This document shows positions 45,812 through 57,332 of a stretch of DNA of 64,000 nucleotides, piece by piece. Position 1 is the first letter of the stretch, and every line of letters starts with the position of its first letter. A program made the translations under genes and the position numbers. Source of the DNA: Cryptomeria japonica (Eukaryota; Streptophyta; Pinopsida; Cupressales; Cupressaceae); contig NC_081410.1 of the NCBI RefSeq assembly GCF_030272615.1, positions 223,563,415-223,627,414 of the forward strand. Reading direction: 5' to 3'. The notes beneath the pieces are model-generated. The model was not told where the DNA came from. It did no database searches and saw only the letters and a list, made by a program, of their open reading frames with translations.

Positions 45812-46248
45812 GCTTCAGAAAAGCTTAGGGAGAGCATATCGGTGAAATGTTTCAAACCCCTCATTTATATCGGTAAAGACCTTAACCAGTATATGTTACC
45901 TGTCAATGGGCAGAAGATTTGAAGCGGTAAAAGGAAAAATTAGGGTTTATGCCCTAGCAGTGATGCATTTATTATGGTAGGTGAAAATTTGTTTAAAAGG
46001 GATTTTTGTCGTCATTTTTCACTTATTAGTTTTCGAGAGAAGAATTTTCAAGAGCAGAACGACAAAGAGAGATTCATCTAGCAATTCAAAGTGAATTCAA
46101 AATCTTGCAGAGAAATCCAGTGATCTTTTCAATCTATTAGTGAAGAACACTAAGCAGTAATCTTGCAACCGAAGTGTTGTATTGTGAGCAACATTGCCAA
46201 ACCCTAAATTTTGGATTGTGAGGGTATTTCTCAAATTTCTTTCTTATC
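45812..46248 (+). other. Spacer between ORF1 and ORF2 of C
   Basis: About 440 non-coding bases before the ORF2 ATG, the same position as the spacers of A and B but not alignable by eye. Confidence 0.45.
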
Positions 46249-49200
46249 ATGGCTTTTGTATTGCACTCTAGTTCTAGTGCACTTGTAGATTCGGCTGAAT
46301 TTCTTCGAAAGAAAGAAAAATATAATGCCCTATCTCAAATACCTGTTGGAGTTATTGTTGAGGAAGATATTTCAAGGTATATTGACTGCAAATTGGAAGA
46401 CCTAGGATCCCTAGTGATTCATTCCCAACTAGGTCTATTCTATGGGGATGATAAGAAGATCAAACCCGAGTATAGTGTCCTTAAGAAGATTAAATTGCTC
46501 AATATGGTATACTTTCTAGAAGAGTTCATAGAAGAACATATCTGAATCATCCTCAATAGAGTACATGGTAATAAGATGTACCTCTAGCGGACACATGACA
46601 TCACACCAGAATAAATTCATGCCATCACAGGTTTCTACAACATTGGAGAGGTACCAGCTCTAAGGAAGGTCACCAAGACTGAAATGACTAAGCTCACCAG
46701 TTATGTGAGTGACCAATGGGTGATGACCGTCAACACCATCAAAGATGATCTGGTGAAACATGCTTGCATGGTGATTGGTTACTGGATATTCTATACCAGC
46801 AGAATGAATTATGTCCCTACTGTTGTGATGAATGCCGCTTATAGAATGGTCAAGGAAGACACTACATTTGACTTATGTACCTGTCTATAGAAGCAATTGC
46901 TATTGAACCCAAATTCTATCAAACAGGACAATTCTCTAAGGTTCAGGTTTGGACAACTTTTGGTCGGTTTATTCTTCTACTTTAAAGGTTATTTTCCTGG
47001 AGTAGGTGATGTGCAGTGGTCTACTGACCTACCAGTTTCCAGGAAAATCAAGGAAAGTATACAAGTAGTGGGAACTAGATATCCTGAGGTTCTTAGCAAA
47101 TATTTCAATGAATTCAAGCAGAAAATGAAATAGAGAATGAGGATATCTGATGATATTGTGAAGGAATATAAAGATGGCATATGCTTCACAATAAAGGTAG
47201 ATGAATGTATAATGGAAGCGGTGGAACCAAGAAAGGAAGTAGTTGAACCTATGGGTTATGAAGTGGTGAATGATCTATTGATCCGATATGCCTCTACCCT
47301 ACTTGCCTCACCACTGAATGCAAAGAAAAAGAGAATTGATACCTACTTGGAGAGGGTCACACCGGTTGAAGAGCCAAAATAGAAAAAGGACAAAGTAGTA
47401 CCATTGGTATCTGCATTAGTTACCTCTGCCAGTCCGAAAGTGACCAAGCGGTCACCAGCTAAGAAGAAACCTGAGGTTGTTCCAGCCAAATTTTTTGAGA
47501 GGAAGTGGAAAACCAAAACCAGCTCACCGGTGTCAGAGGACACTTAACCAAAAATTCAACCAAAGAAGACAAGGCAATCAAGAAAGAAGGCAAAATCTAC
47601 CGGTAATGTTCCTACAACTTCAACACCGGTAATTATAGATATTTCCTCTTATAAGCCAATGACACATTGTCAGAGGACTCTTAAGAATATTAGGAGGAAA
47701 GTGCTTGATGATTTAGAGGAGTATTTTGATGATTTTACTAATAGTGAGAAAAAACAACTAGAATAGGAAGTCATTAAATATTTGTGTGCTAATGACTGGA
47801 TGCCATCAGAAATTAGATCAGTTACAACAGATTCTTTGTACAATTCTTTGGATAATAAATGGCACATTGCCATTGAGAAAGAGCAGGAGATTAGGGAGAA
47901 AATTTTTGCACAATACTTTCCTGATGCTTCAAATGCAGAATTATTTGAGATAATGGATAAGAACAAAGGCCTCTTCTTCACGAGAAGGAGAAGACTCAGA
48001 CTGCTAGAAGGCAGAGCCTCTAAAGTGGAGAAGGACACACATTTACATGCTAAATTTGTTGTCATTTAACACCAAGTATTTGAAGCCAATATGAAGGATG
48101 AACAAGAACCTGACCTATCATCAGGCAAACTGGATGAGGCATTTGATAGTGAAGGATAAAGAGTGATAGAGAAAAATGATCCTATTGATGTGGATGCTTT
48201 AGATTTTGAGGATGTCACTCTAGACAAAGAGAAATAGAAACAGGATAAAGAAAAAGAAGAGAAAGAGAAACATGACAAGGAAAAAGATAAAAAAGAAAAG
48301 TAGGACAAAGAATAAATGAAGAAAGAGCAAGAAGAAAAAGCAAAGCAGGAATAAAACAAGAGAAAAGAGGAAGATAAAAAGAAAGAGGAAAATAAGAGGA
48401 AAGAAGAGGAGAAGAGAAAAGAAGAGGAGAAGAGGAAAGAAGAGGAGAAGAGGAAGGAAGAGGAGAAAAAGAAGGAGGAAGAAAAGAAAAAGCAGGAAGA
48501 GGACAAGAAGAAAGAAGAAATGGAGAAGAAGAAAGAGGAGAAAAAGAAGAAATAAGAGGAAAAGAAAAGAGCAGCAGAGGAGAAGGAAGCATAAAAAACC
48601 AAACAAGTGGAGACTCCTAAGGCAACCGGTGGTCAAGCCAAATAGGTTGACACCACCAGTCCTATTGATCTTCAATCTACAGATGATTCTAAGCTACTTC
48701 AAAGCATAAAACTTGCATAGAAGAGACTGGAAAAATTGCAGAGGAAAAAGGAATAGGATGTCATTTAAACTGCGGTTGATGCCCTTACCAGTTTGATTCC
48801 TGGTACTAACCTCCCTAGTATCAATTCTTCTCTGTCCAAGCTTAAACTTCTTTGTACCATAGTGGTGGACCAGGTACAATGCTTGGAAGATGTTGCTGCA
48901 GCCACTGTGAAGAAGAATCATGAAAAGGCACTCAACACTGCCTTAGTTAAGAAACTAAATGAGCTCCAGTCACAACTACTGAAACAACATAAGGATATCA
49001 GTGTTGCTATGGATGAGGGAAATTACTTTTGACTAAAATCTGCCAACCCCATCTATTTTGTGATGATGTGCTTAAACAGAAAGATAAACTCCAATCGGAG
49101 TTCCAGGCATACATCAACACCTTCAAGATGCCATATGATTCATTCACTACATATCGGCAAATGGTTCATCATTATCATCTTCAGACTGCCAAGATGGAAT

Positions 49201-49472
49201 CAAAAATCTGCAACTGGACCAGAGATTTGCAGGAGATTCAATTGGTCTTATTGCCAAGACTGCAAATTCTTCAAAAATGTTTTCTCAACCTGGAAGCCAT
49301 CACGGTAACTCAAGAGATGAGTACCATTGATGCAATGGAAGAACTGGTATTCTAGATGCAGACTAAAAGTGAGGTTGCTACCTCATTACTTGAGTCATGG
49401 AAATTGGCCATGAAAACTTTTATGCAGGACTTTAAATCTGTTTTTGATAAGTTTCATTCCTTATTGTCATAA
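46249..49472 (+). pseudogene. ORF2 of C: long protein of unknown function
   Basis: From ATG 46249 (MAFVLHSSSSALVD) one frame runs to about 49030 with roughly twenty stops but no frameshift, then shifts and ends at TAA 49470. Landmarks shared with A and B: ISRYIDCKLEDLG, RVHGNKMYL, FYFKGYFPG..V.WSTDLPVS, YFNEFKQKMK, RISDDIVKEYKDGICFTIK, EAVEPRKEVVEPMGYEV. Then a basic linker (KRSPAKKKPEVV), a helical part, an extreme Lys/Glu tract (48230-48600) and a C-terminal helical domain (LISIPG..LPSINSSLSKLKLL-like). Unknown function; likely nucleic-acid or particle associated by charge only. Confidence 0.7.
48230..48600 (+). repeat. Lys/Glu codon repeat in C ORF2
   Basis: Imperfect repeats of aagaggagaag units encode EEEKRKEEEKRK-type sequence, typical of a single charged alpha helix. 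The opposite strand shows three long Ser/Phe/Leu frames that are only shadows of this purine bias. Confidence 0.8.
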
Positions 49473-49737
49473 ACATTTACTCTATTTTTATATATAAGGA
49501 AACAGGGGTTATTCTACATTACTTTGTCATTGTTGGCAAAGGGGGAGTAGTATTTAAAATTTTGGTGAATGTTATCATTTCATGTATACTTTCATGTTAC
49601 CACTTTGGGGAGTACTGTACATTGTAATTTTTGCAAAAGGGATAGTGTATATGCTTAGGGGGAGTAATTTTGATTATGGCATTTTTATTGTAAAAACGCT
49701 TAGATGTCAAAATTTTCCTAAGTGTTGCAATCAATGC

Positions 49738-49750
49738 CAAAGGGGGACAT
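49738..49750 (+). promoter_or_regulatory. Polypurine tract of C
   Basis: CAAAGGGGGACAT before the 3' LTR. Further tracts AAAGGGGGAGTAG near 49538 and TTAGGGGGAGTAA near 49657. Confidence 0.75.
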
Positions 49751-50922
49751 TGTTGGCATTTTGATGATGTTTTGATTTTCATTCATGGACACAAACTTTC
49801 TTGATGATGGACACACACTTTCTTTATGTGTGAGTTATGACTCAACTGGTAATTGTTCCAACCGGTATTGTGTATTATTGAATGTATAGTCTTTAGACTA
49901 TCAGTATTTTGTAGAAGATGTTTACCGATCATAGATTGACTGAAGACCCCAAGTAGTTCAAGGATCCCAAGCAGTATGGAGACCCCAAGTGGTACAAAGG
50001 ACTCAAGCAGTAGTTAACAATGTGATCTACCAGTCTTCATTTTGACAACCGGTAATCGGTATATTGTACTAACTAGTATTACTCTGTGATAAGTTACCAA
50101 CTGGTATTTCTATAATGTGTGATGAGTTATCATCCAATGCCACTTTGGTGGTGATTTTGTGTCATGTTACCAAATATGTCTAGATGCACTGAACCTAGGA
50201 ACTTGTAGTCTAATCCTATTGGAACGACATGAAATCAGATTCCTTTATAAGGACATCATGTCTAGGGTTTGTATATGAGACAAAGTATGAGAGATGTGTG
50301 ATAGAAGAGGTTATGTGCAATCATTGTAGAGAAGATTAAGTCTGTGTGAAGAGTTAGAGTGTGGAGATATTGAAGACTGAAGTAATGCTGAAATGTATTA
50401 ACAATGACCTATCGAGGATCTAATTAAGTAGACTGTTCTATTTGCTAGATCACTCACTTGTTGATTACTCACATCTTTGACAAGTCTGAAACCCTTAACT
50501 GGGTAGGCCCAACAAAGCCTTCGTAAATCCTCTAACAAGGTGGTTCACAACTATGGATCTGAAATCCTCTAACAAGGTAGTCTTTAATAGGACTTATCTC
50601 GTAATAGAGATCTAGATTCCTAACAGGATCTGTTCTGGTGAAGAACATTATATGACCTTAACCGGTCTGGTTTCTATTCTGCAGATAGTTACTTGTGAGT
50701 TTCTACTCACCATGGTTTTTCCCATTTGGGTTTCCACGTCAAATATCTTGTGTTATGGTGATTGTGCTCTTATGGGTGAATTCTTTGTTTGCTATTTGGT
50801 TTATATTTATCTTAACCAGTTTTTTAGTGAATCTTCTATACCGATTATCTGCTAAACTATTTAGAAGTTTGTTTACAGTATTTTTTGGTATACTAATTCA
50901 CCCCCCCTCTTAGTATTCATCA
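49751..50922 (+). repeat. 3' LTR of C
   Basis: 1,172 bases, TGTTGGCATTTTGATG...TATTCATCA, followed by TSD AGGAG. Confidence 0.9.
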
Positions 50923-50927
50923 AGGAG

Positions 50928-53900
50928 TTGTTTATGCTAAGGATCCTACAATTTACATACATTGTCATATTGAAGAACTAGGCACTGAAGAGATAATGAA
51001 CATGTATAGAACATTAATTTGTGATGTAAATGGAAATGTGAAACCAAAACATAAGATAGTTGAAACCCTAGGTTTTGTGGAAATTCTTTTTATCCATGAT
51101 TTTCCAAAAGGTGTTATAAGGATTGTGTTAAGAAGAGTACATGGGGAGTTCTTTTGGTTGGATTCCATCCACAAGATAACAAAAGAGGCAGTTAGGGCAA
51201 TGACAGGCTTACCTTCCACTGGTAGTAGGCTTGACAAGACTAAAAAAGTTTCAAATGACACTGTAATGACCCTAACCGGTGAAACCTTTGACATGAGATC
51301 CTTGAGAGTAAATGATGTAAAGCATATCAATGTAAGGTTCATCAGCATGATTCTTGGATACAAGGCTACACATGCCAATAGATTAAACTCTGTTTCTAGA
51401 TTATGTATCAAAAGTGCCTGACATGGTAAACAACAATGCAAAGATTGACATATTTGAATGGTTAAAGGATGAACTGATAGACAATCTAAAGAAATCAAAG
51501 GTGATAAGAAGGGTACATTCAGATTTGGCAACCTGCTTGTATGTTTGATGTTATATATTACCAAGGAAGTACTTGGTATTGGTAGAAAGGGTTTTTGTTT
51601 TCACATACCAGTAAGAAAACAACTTCTGAAAATGCTAAACAACATGGGAGATGACAGAGAAAAGAACATAAATGAACACTTTCAGGCATTGAAGGCTAGA
51701 ATGAAAACTAGGATAAGGCTATCCCAAGCTATAGTTGATAAATATCAAAAAGAGATATGCTTTGTAATAAAGAAAGATGAAATCTAGATGGAGGCAGTTG
51801 TCCCAAGGATAGTTTGGGTTACATAGATGGGATATGAGGTAGGTGAAAACATAATAGAAACTTATGCAAAATCCCTCCTAGAAGCCCCTAAAGAACCAAT
51901 AGAGAAAATATTTGGAAATGCGGAAATAATTGAAAGAAACATTCAGTCATAGAAAAGAATAAAGAAAACTGAACAAATAGTTAGGAAAGGAACAAGACAG
52001 GCAAAAGCAATGAAGAAAGACATATTGAATAAAACTGGTATTAAGGAGAGTGACTTGGAAGGATTACAATCGGAAACATATCTTTCACTAGTTGCTACAT
52101 CCTCTGACAGTGAAATACTAACATAATTCAAAAGGGTAGAAAGAAAAAGAAAACCCTCATTGGTACCCTCTCGTACAACCAAGAGAACAAGACAGAAACA
52201 ATAGGCAGTTAGGCCTCCAACAAAGAAGTTAACACCAAAGAAAATGAAAGAGAAACAAGTTGTTCCTTCACTTAACAACCTTTTGAATGAGATAACTAAA
52301 AATGGTAACTTATCAAACATTAGAAAGTTGTATGATACTTTTAACAATGATGAAAAGGAAAGCATACAAAATAGTATTATCCTACACTTGGATATCTACA
52401 AGAAATTTTTGATTGAGGTTGTAGATGATTTACCCAATGAGTTGAATAGAAGGTTAGAAGCAAGGAGAGCAGCAATTGTTGAATTGGATAAAAAGATGAA
52501 GGTAGAGAAACTACTTGCAGTTCATCCAGTGAATTCAACAGAAGAAATTGATGAACTGATAAGAGAGGCTAACCAGACAGTATTTACAAATGGTCATCAA
52601 CATGTAGCACTTATGGCTGGCAGAGTTAATGAGATATCAGAAGAAATTGCAGACAAGTGGGATATATTCTTTGTTGAGAAAGAGAAACAAGAAGAGCTTA
52701 AGAGACCAAAGACTTTTAAACTCTACCAAAATGACAAAGATAAGGGTAAAGGTAAGGTAGGTGGTTCTCCAAGTATAAAGGTGACAGATAACTTACCCCC
52801 ACCTCCTTCTGATACTCCACTGGTTACAAATGTTGTAAATGTTGATACACCACCGACAACAAAGAGTATGGAGACAACACATGAGAACACAAATCCTGAT
52901 TCAGAGGTGTTGTATACAATAAATATCGACACACAGGAAGTCAACATCGTGGTTGATAAGGAGACAAGTGAGAAGAGTGATGTGGCAACTGAGCCACCGG
53001 TAGAAAACATTTCAGTTGAGACAAATATTGAGATTGGGGTTGAGACACAAGTTGAACAAACTGACAAATCTATTGATCGCTTGGTTACTGGAATGGTGAC
53101 TAGTACCATTGACGCAAATATTGAAAAACCAATAGATGGGATACCGGCTATAGAAAAGCCTACTGAGTCACCGGTAGTGGACAGTATTGAGATGTAGACA
53201 AAAAAATGGGCAGTGGATACCATTGTAAAATCATCAGAGAAACCATCAGTAGAGAGAACAGAGAAACCAAAAGAGACCCACACTAAGAAATCCATAGAGA
53301 AACAGGTAGAGCAACACGTTCATTCATAGGTACATACAGAGACAGTGCCACCGGCTACAACTGAAAAACCTAAACCTTTGGTATCTGAAATGCAGACACA
53401 AACTGACCCTCCAGAGAAAGAGGAAAGAAAAGCTATTACTACAATCGACAACATGCAAATTGTGAAGGCAGTTGGACAGTCATCTGGAAGCTCCATGACT
53501 GAATTTAGACCAACTAATGTGACAGAGGTATTATTAGATTCAATCAAGAAAATAACAGATTGTAATGCACTAGCATATAAGGCTATTGATGATACCTTAC
53601 CAATTTTGAAATTGATAGCACCCAAGTGTAATATAGAGAATAAAGATTCTTTAAACCAATTAGACACATTGTCTAAGTATATAACCAGCAATCTACTAAC
53701 AATTGATCAAATCAATGAGGAGACCTTGAGAGAGAAAATAAATAAAGAGAAGGAAAAATTCTTTGAAGAGACAGTAAAGAAGAATAAGGAACATATAGAT
53801 ACATTATTACCGGTACTAGGTAAGACAATTTTGGACTTCAAGAAATTGTACAAAGATACATGCAAGACAAACATTTTGATAAAGGACATAGACACTAAGT

Positions 53901-54313
53901 TCAACAAAGCACATAAGGAAATCAATAATATTGCTAACAATTTAATAGGTTCATTAGATTCAATATCGGTAGTAGAACAGGAAATTGCAAGATTTGAAGA
54001 GAAATTTGAAAAACTTGAAAAAGATAAGGAAAGGTTAAAGTTTAAGGAAAAAGAACTGAAATGCAGACTAGGTCCTAAACTAGATATCCTCATCTCTTTG
54101 AGAAAATAGATTTCTAAGGCTCTTGTTCTAGGACTTAAGACACTGGAAGAGAAAATGCACATACTCATCAGTACAATCCAGAGGAATAAAGAAACACTAA
54201 AGGACAGTGAGAGATTCTACAATAGCTTAAATTTTTCTTTAGCAGATCTTTATTAGATTGTAACCCACCGGTTACAGGGATCAAGACCAGAACTACACTC
54301 AAATTGGCATTGA
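50928..54313 (+). pseudogene. ORF2 of B, main part
   Basis: Continues the 43207 frame through VVYAKDPTIYIHCHIEELG. Frames used: to 51421, then after indels 51545-51787 and on to 53200, then 53345-54313. Total about 1,170 codons with the first part. Layout as in A: conserved N-terminal domain (KIVETLGFVEILFI, RVHGEFFWLDSIHKIT, LPSTGSRLDKTKK), basic linker (ERKRKPSLVPSRTTKRTRQK), helices (LLAVHPVNSTEEIDELIREA), Pro/Thr/Glu-rich linker with MQTQTDPPEKE, then C-terminal helical domain (FRPTNVTEVLLDSIKKITD) and coiled coil (IARFEEKFEKLEKDKERLKF). Two long segments (52244-53197, 53345-54109) are still open. Function unknown. Confidence 0.75.
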
Positions 54314-54480
54314 ATGACAACCTTTGTCATTGATGCCAAAGGGGGAGTAGTAGAGGATGAGAAAAAGGAGTAAGATAGAAGAGATCATCTGCTCAGGGGG
54401 AGCACACATTTTTGACAGTTTTGGTAAGATTTTTTTTGGACAACACCTTTTGGATACAATTTTGGCTTCTTCTCATGAGT

Positions 54481-54572
54481 GTTGCCATCAATGCCAAAGG
54501 GGAAGATTGTTGGAAAATACACACTCCAATAAGAAATTATAGGTGATTGAAGGTATTGTCATTGATGGCAAC
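54481..54572 (+). other. Inverted repeat enclosing PPT of B
   Basis: GTTGCCATCAATG (54481-54493) pairs perfectly over 13 bases with CATTGATGGCAAC (54560-54572), loop of 66 bases holding PPT and LTR start. Confidence 0.7.
54496..54507 (+). promoter_or_regulatory. Polypurine tract of B
   Basis: AAAGGGGAAGAT before the 3' LTR; further tracts near 54340 and 54397. Confidence 0.8.
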
Positions 54573-55267
54573 CTTACAATCCTATGGCACCGAAACAGGC
54601 ACAAGCACCGACAATGGCAGCAACAAAGATGTTTACCAGCACCCCAGCCGATGGGATTTTGTTTACTATATTTTGTATTTAATTATAAAATATTTTTGTA
54701 AAGCCGACAAGGTGAATTGTAATAGGACTCATATAAGTATGAGATCTTTTAAATCATTTATCTAAGCATAAAATGGAATGTAATAGGAGATGTGAATATT
54801 AAGGCAGATTTTGGAATAAGGTTTATGGAAGTTGTATGAGCTTAAACCGATACTAAACTTGGCATAGCAGATGTTGAACCAAAGTAGTACATGATATTGG
54901 ATTTACATAATCCATCTTTGTAAGTCAATGAGACTTCCCTTTTTGTATTTGAGCAGTGAGATCTAGGCATTGAGCCTTCCTGTATGTGCAAGCACCACAT
55001 TTGTAAATAATATTCACTTTTGGCCAGTGAGCGAATATTGTGGGTCACAAATCCCACCGAGGTTTTTCCCACACTGGGTTTCCTCGCCAAAAACATTATG
55101 TCATGGTGTGCTTTCTATGTTGTGTTTACTGATCTTATTTACTACATTATTTCTAGTTTACCGGTACACTGTTTTGGCATGCAATTCATTTAATAAGTTT
55201 AGAAAATCCATTAACTGGTTAGATACTAATTCACCCCCCCCTCTCAGTATCTTTGGATTTCCTAACA
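54508..55267 (+). repeat. 3' LTR of B
   Basis: 760 bases, TGTTGGAAAATAC...tttcctaaca. Its TATA site is mutated to tatctaa. Confidence 0.85.
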
Positions 55268-55272
55268 CATCA

Positions 55273-57150
55273 GGTCATCATGTTAGCATTGAAACACTTA
55301 TTTTGATGACCGATGATATGCTCCATTTCACCTCTTTTCTATTAGGCCCGCCATATGTCACTTCCTAGTTTGTTCTAGGGTTCTTGCCTTGCCATCTTAG
55401 CATGGCCTAGACTCACTGCCGAAATGAAGCTCTTCCATCTGATCAACCTTAATCAGCATTCTTTATTTCTTCCTCTGAATTGCTTCCTTAGCAGGCCCCA
55501 CTACTTGGTCGCCAAGTCACAGCGAAGAAACACTGCGCATCTTCATCATGCAGTTTAGGGACCACTGCTAGATCTTCAGGAACCTGCTTGCTTTTTATCT
55601 CTGCTTGTTTTCTCTCTTCATCCTAGGCCCATGCAAATGAGTGACGATAATGAACTTTGGACCATTGAACTACTTTGAACTAGTTCAAAGTTCAAGTCCA
55701 AAGTTGACTTCAAAAAAAGTATACATCTGTTCGTCTATAGCCTTTTGCCACGTGTCAGCGTCTGATTTGCTCATGGGTCCACTTTGTCTACCATCTGGAC
55801 CTACCACTGGACTTGTTCTACCTTGATTCCTCATCTACTCTCTATCCCGTGGTGTATCCTCATTCACTCTTAGCCCACGTGGATGGCCATCTCAAATGCC
55901 ATGTCATCAGTCACCAAGTCGCAAGGAATAACTATCAAGCACCTTCATCATGCAGTATAGCAACGGCCATTGATCTGCCCTCAAACTGCTCGATCTTTAA
56001 TCTCTTAGCCACTCACCTTTTCCGCATGTGCTTTGTCACCAAGTCATGGAGGTAACTGGTGAGCTTCTTTCTATAGCAGTATAATGATAGCCCTTAGATC
56101 TTTCAAACTACCGTTGATCTTCTCTTAATTTGCTCCACCTTTAACCCGAGCTAATCTTCTATCTTGTGCCATGTGTCAACATGTGCCACCCTTTGACTGG
56201 TTCCAGAGATCTGCTTGGGCACCACATGTCTACCATGTATCTTTGGTCTTATACCCTCTACTTTGCCACGTCATCGGTCACCAAGTCATGATGATATTCG
56301 GTGAGCATCTAATCATCATGACATAGTGACAGCTATTGGATCATCGTGATCTGCGTCTGATATTTTTGACTTGCTCGATCTTTAACCTCTTCCCAATATC
56401 TGGTCACAAAATTAAGATGCCTTGAGATGTGCACACTTGTGGGTTCCACTAAGAGATGAGACACTTCTTTTCAAAAGCTCGTAAGCTTTGACACTATAGT
56501 TATATGTGACTTTAGCTTTAAATACAAAAATGCTCCTCCCCGCGACCAATGTGGGATAAATGTTCTTCCTACTTGGTGACTAAAAATGCTTGGAAGTTCT
56601 CTAGCCCTTTTAAAACCCTCTTTGGTGCCCAAGTAAAAAATTTACATAGGCTGATTGCATTTGTTCTGAGCTTCTTTTGGCCTTTCATTAGCTATGCAGG
56701 GGATTCGGTGATACACTTGCCAACATGAATTTTCTTGAAGGTTTTAATAGGCCATGCTATTCCATCTACAATGGAGCATAAATATCTCTGTGGTGGACAA
56801 CATGTTGAGCTCAACCCTCATGGGAGCCACATTTTAACCCACATGTTGTCTTACTTTCTTGTATCTGCACTTGAAATAAACAAGTTAGACAAAAATAGTG
56901 CATTTCTCCCTGGTTCATGATTTGATCTTTTCAAAATGAATGAATGCAAGGCTTCATTAGGGCACTAAATTTGGCATGTGCAAAATTTGGTAACATTTTT
57001 TGGTGACTTTTGCGGAGTGTTTGCCTACTAAACACTATAGACCAGTCATGGCTTATCCATTGGGCTTATGGAGTCATTTCAGCCCTTCCAACTCTGAAAA
57101 CTTCTTGAAATTTGTAAACCCTCTTCCGTAGCTCAGCATTTCATAGCAAA
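55273..57150 (-). repeat. 3' LTR of F, second part
   Basis: Shares blocks with E and D LTRs: ttctttatttcttcc...ggccccac.act..gtcgccaagtcac, gccacgtgtcagcg, and gctttgacactata...ccaatgtgggataa. The right end is only approximate, since the other copy leaves the window. No gene; small ORFs lie within LTR sequence. Confidence 0.6.
56516..56557 (-). promoter_or_regulatory. USE-like plus TATA-like promoter in F LTR
   Basis: Element strand ATCCCACATTG (56557-56547), then 22 bases, then TATTTAAAG (56524-56516). One mismatch to the plant snRNA upstream element. Confidence 0.45.
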
Positions 57151-57332
57151 ACAATAGAAAAATAAATTGAAAACAAACCTTCATAACTCTATTCAAGACA
57201 GAGTCAGAGAACATGTGCATCCTGTGCACTTATGGAAAACTCAACTAAAAATGAAAAATTCAAAAACTACTAAAATAAAAAACTGAAACTAAAAAAATAC
57301 TCTAGCCTACCCTAACCAAGAGTGAACCCTGG

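Larger units (their letters stand above)
43351..50922 (+). mobile_element. Element C: pol-less Copia-like element in B
   Basis: LTRs 43351-44486 and 49751-50922, degenerate PBS, ORF1, spacer, ORF2, PPT, TSD AGGAG; 7.6 kb with no nested insert. ORF1 and ORF2 correspond in order and type to those of A and B but are distant in sequence. ORF1 is nearer to the gag of G. No pol. Confidence 0.85.
40977..55267 (+). mobile_element. Element B: pol-less Copia-like element, sister of A
   Basis: LTRs 40977-41719 and 54508-55267, iMet PBS, ORF1, spacer, ORF2, PPT. Candidate TSD AATCA (40972-40976) and CATCA (55268-55272), one mismatch. C is inserted in ORF2. Without C it is about 6.7 kb, like A. No pol domain. 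Confidence 0.85.

Noticed and set aside
48066-48675. Three overlapping long minus-strand frames rich in Ser, Phe and Leu, resembling membrane proteins
   Set aside because: They are the reverse strand of the Lys/Glu codon repeat in C ORF2; purine bias makes all three frames open.
8434-49032. Frequent TAG/TAA in otherwise intact frames as sign of recoding or stop readthrough
   Set aside because: Stops fall at different codons in A, B and C and match CAG/CAA/TGG in the sister copy, so mutation explains them.
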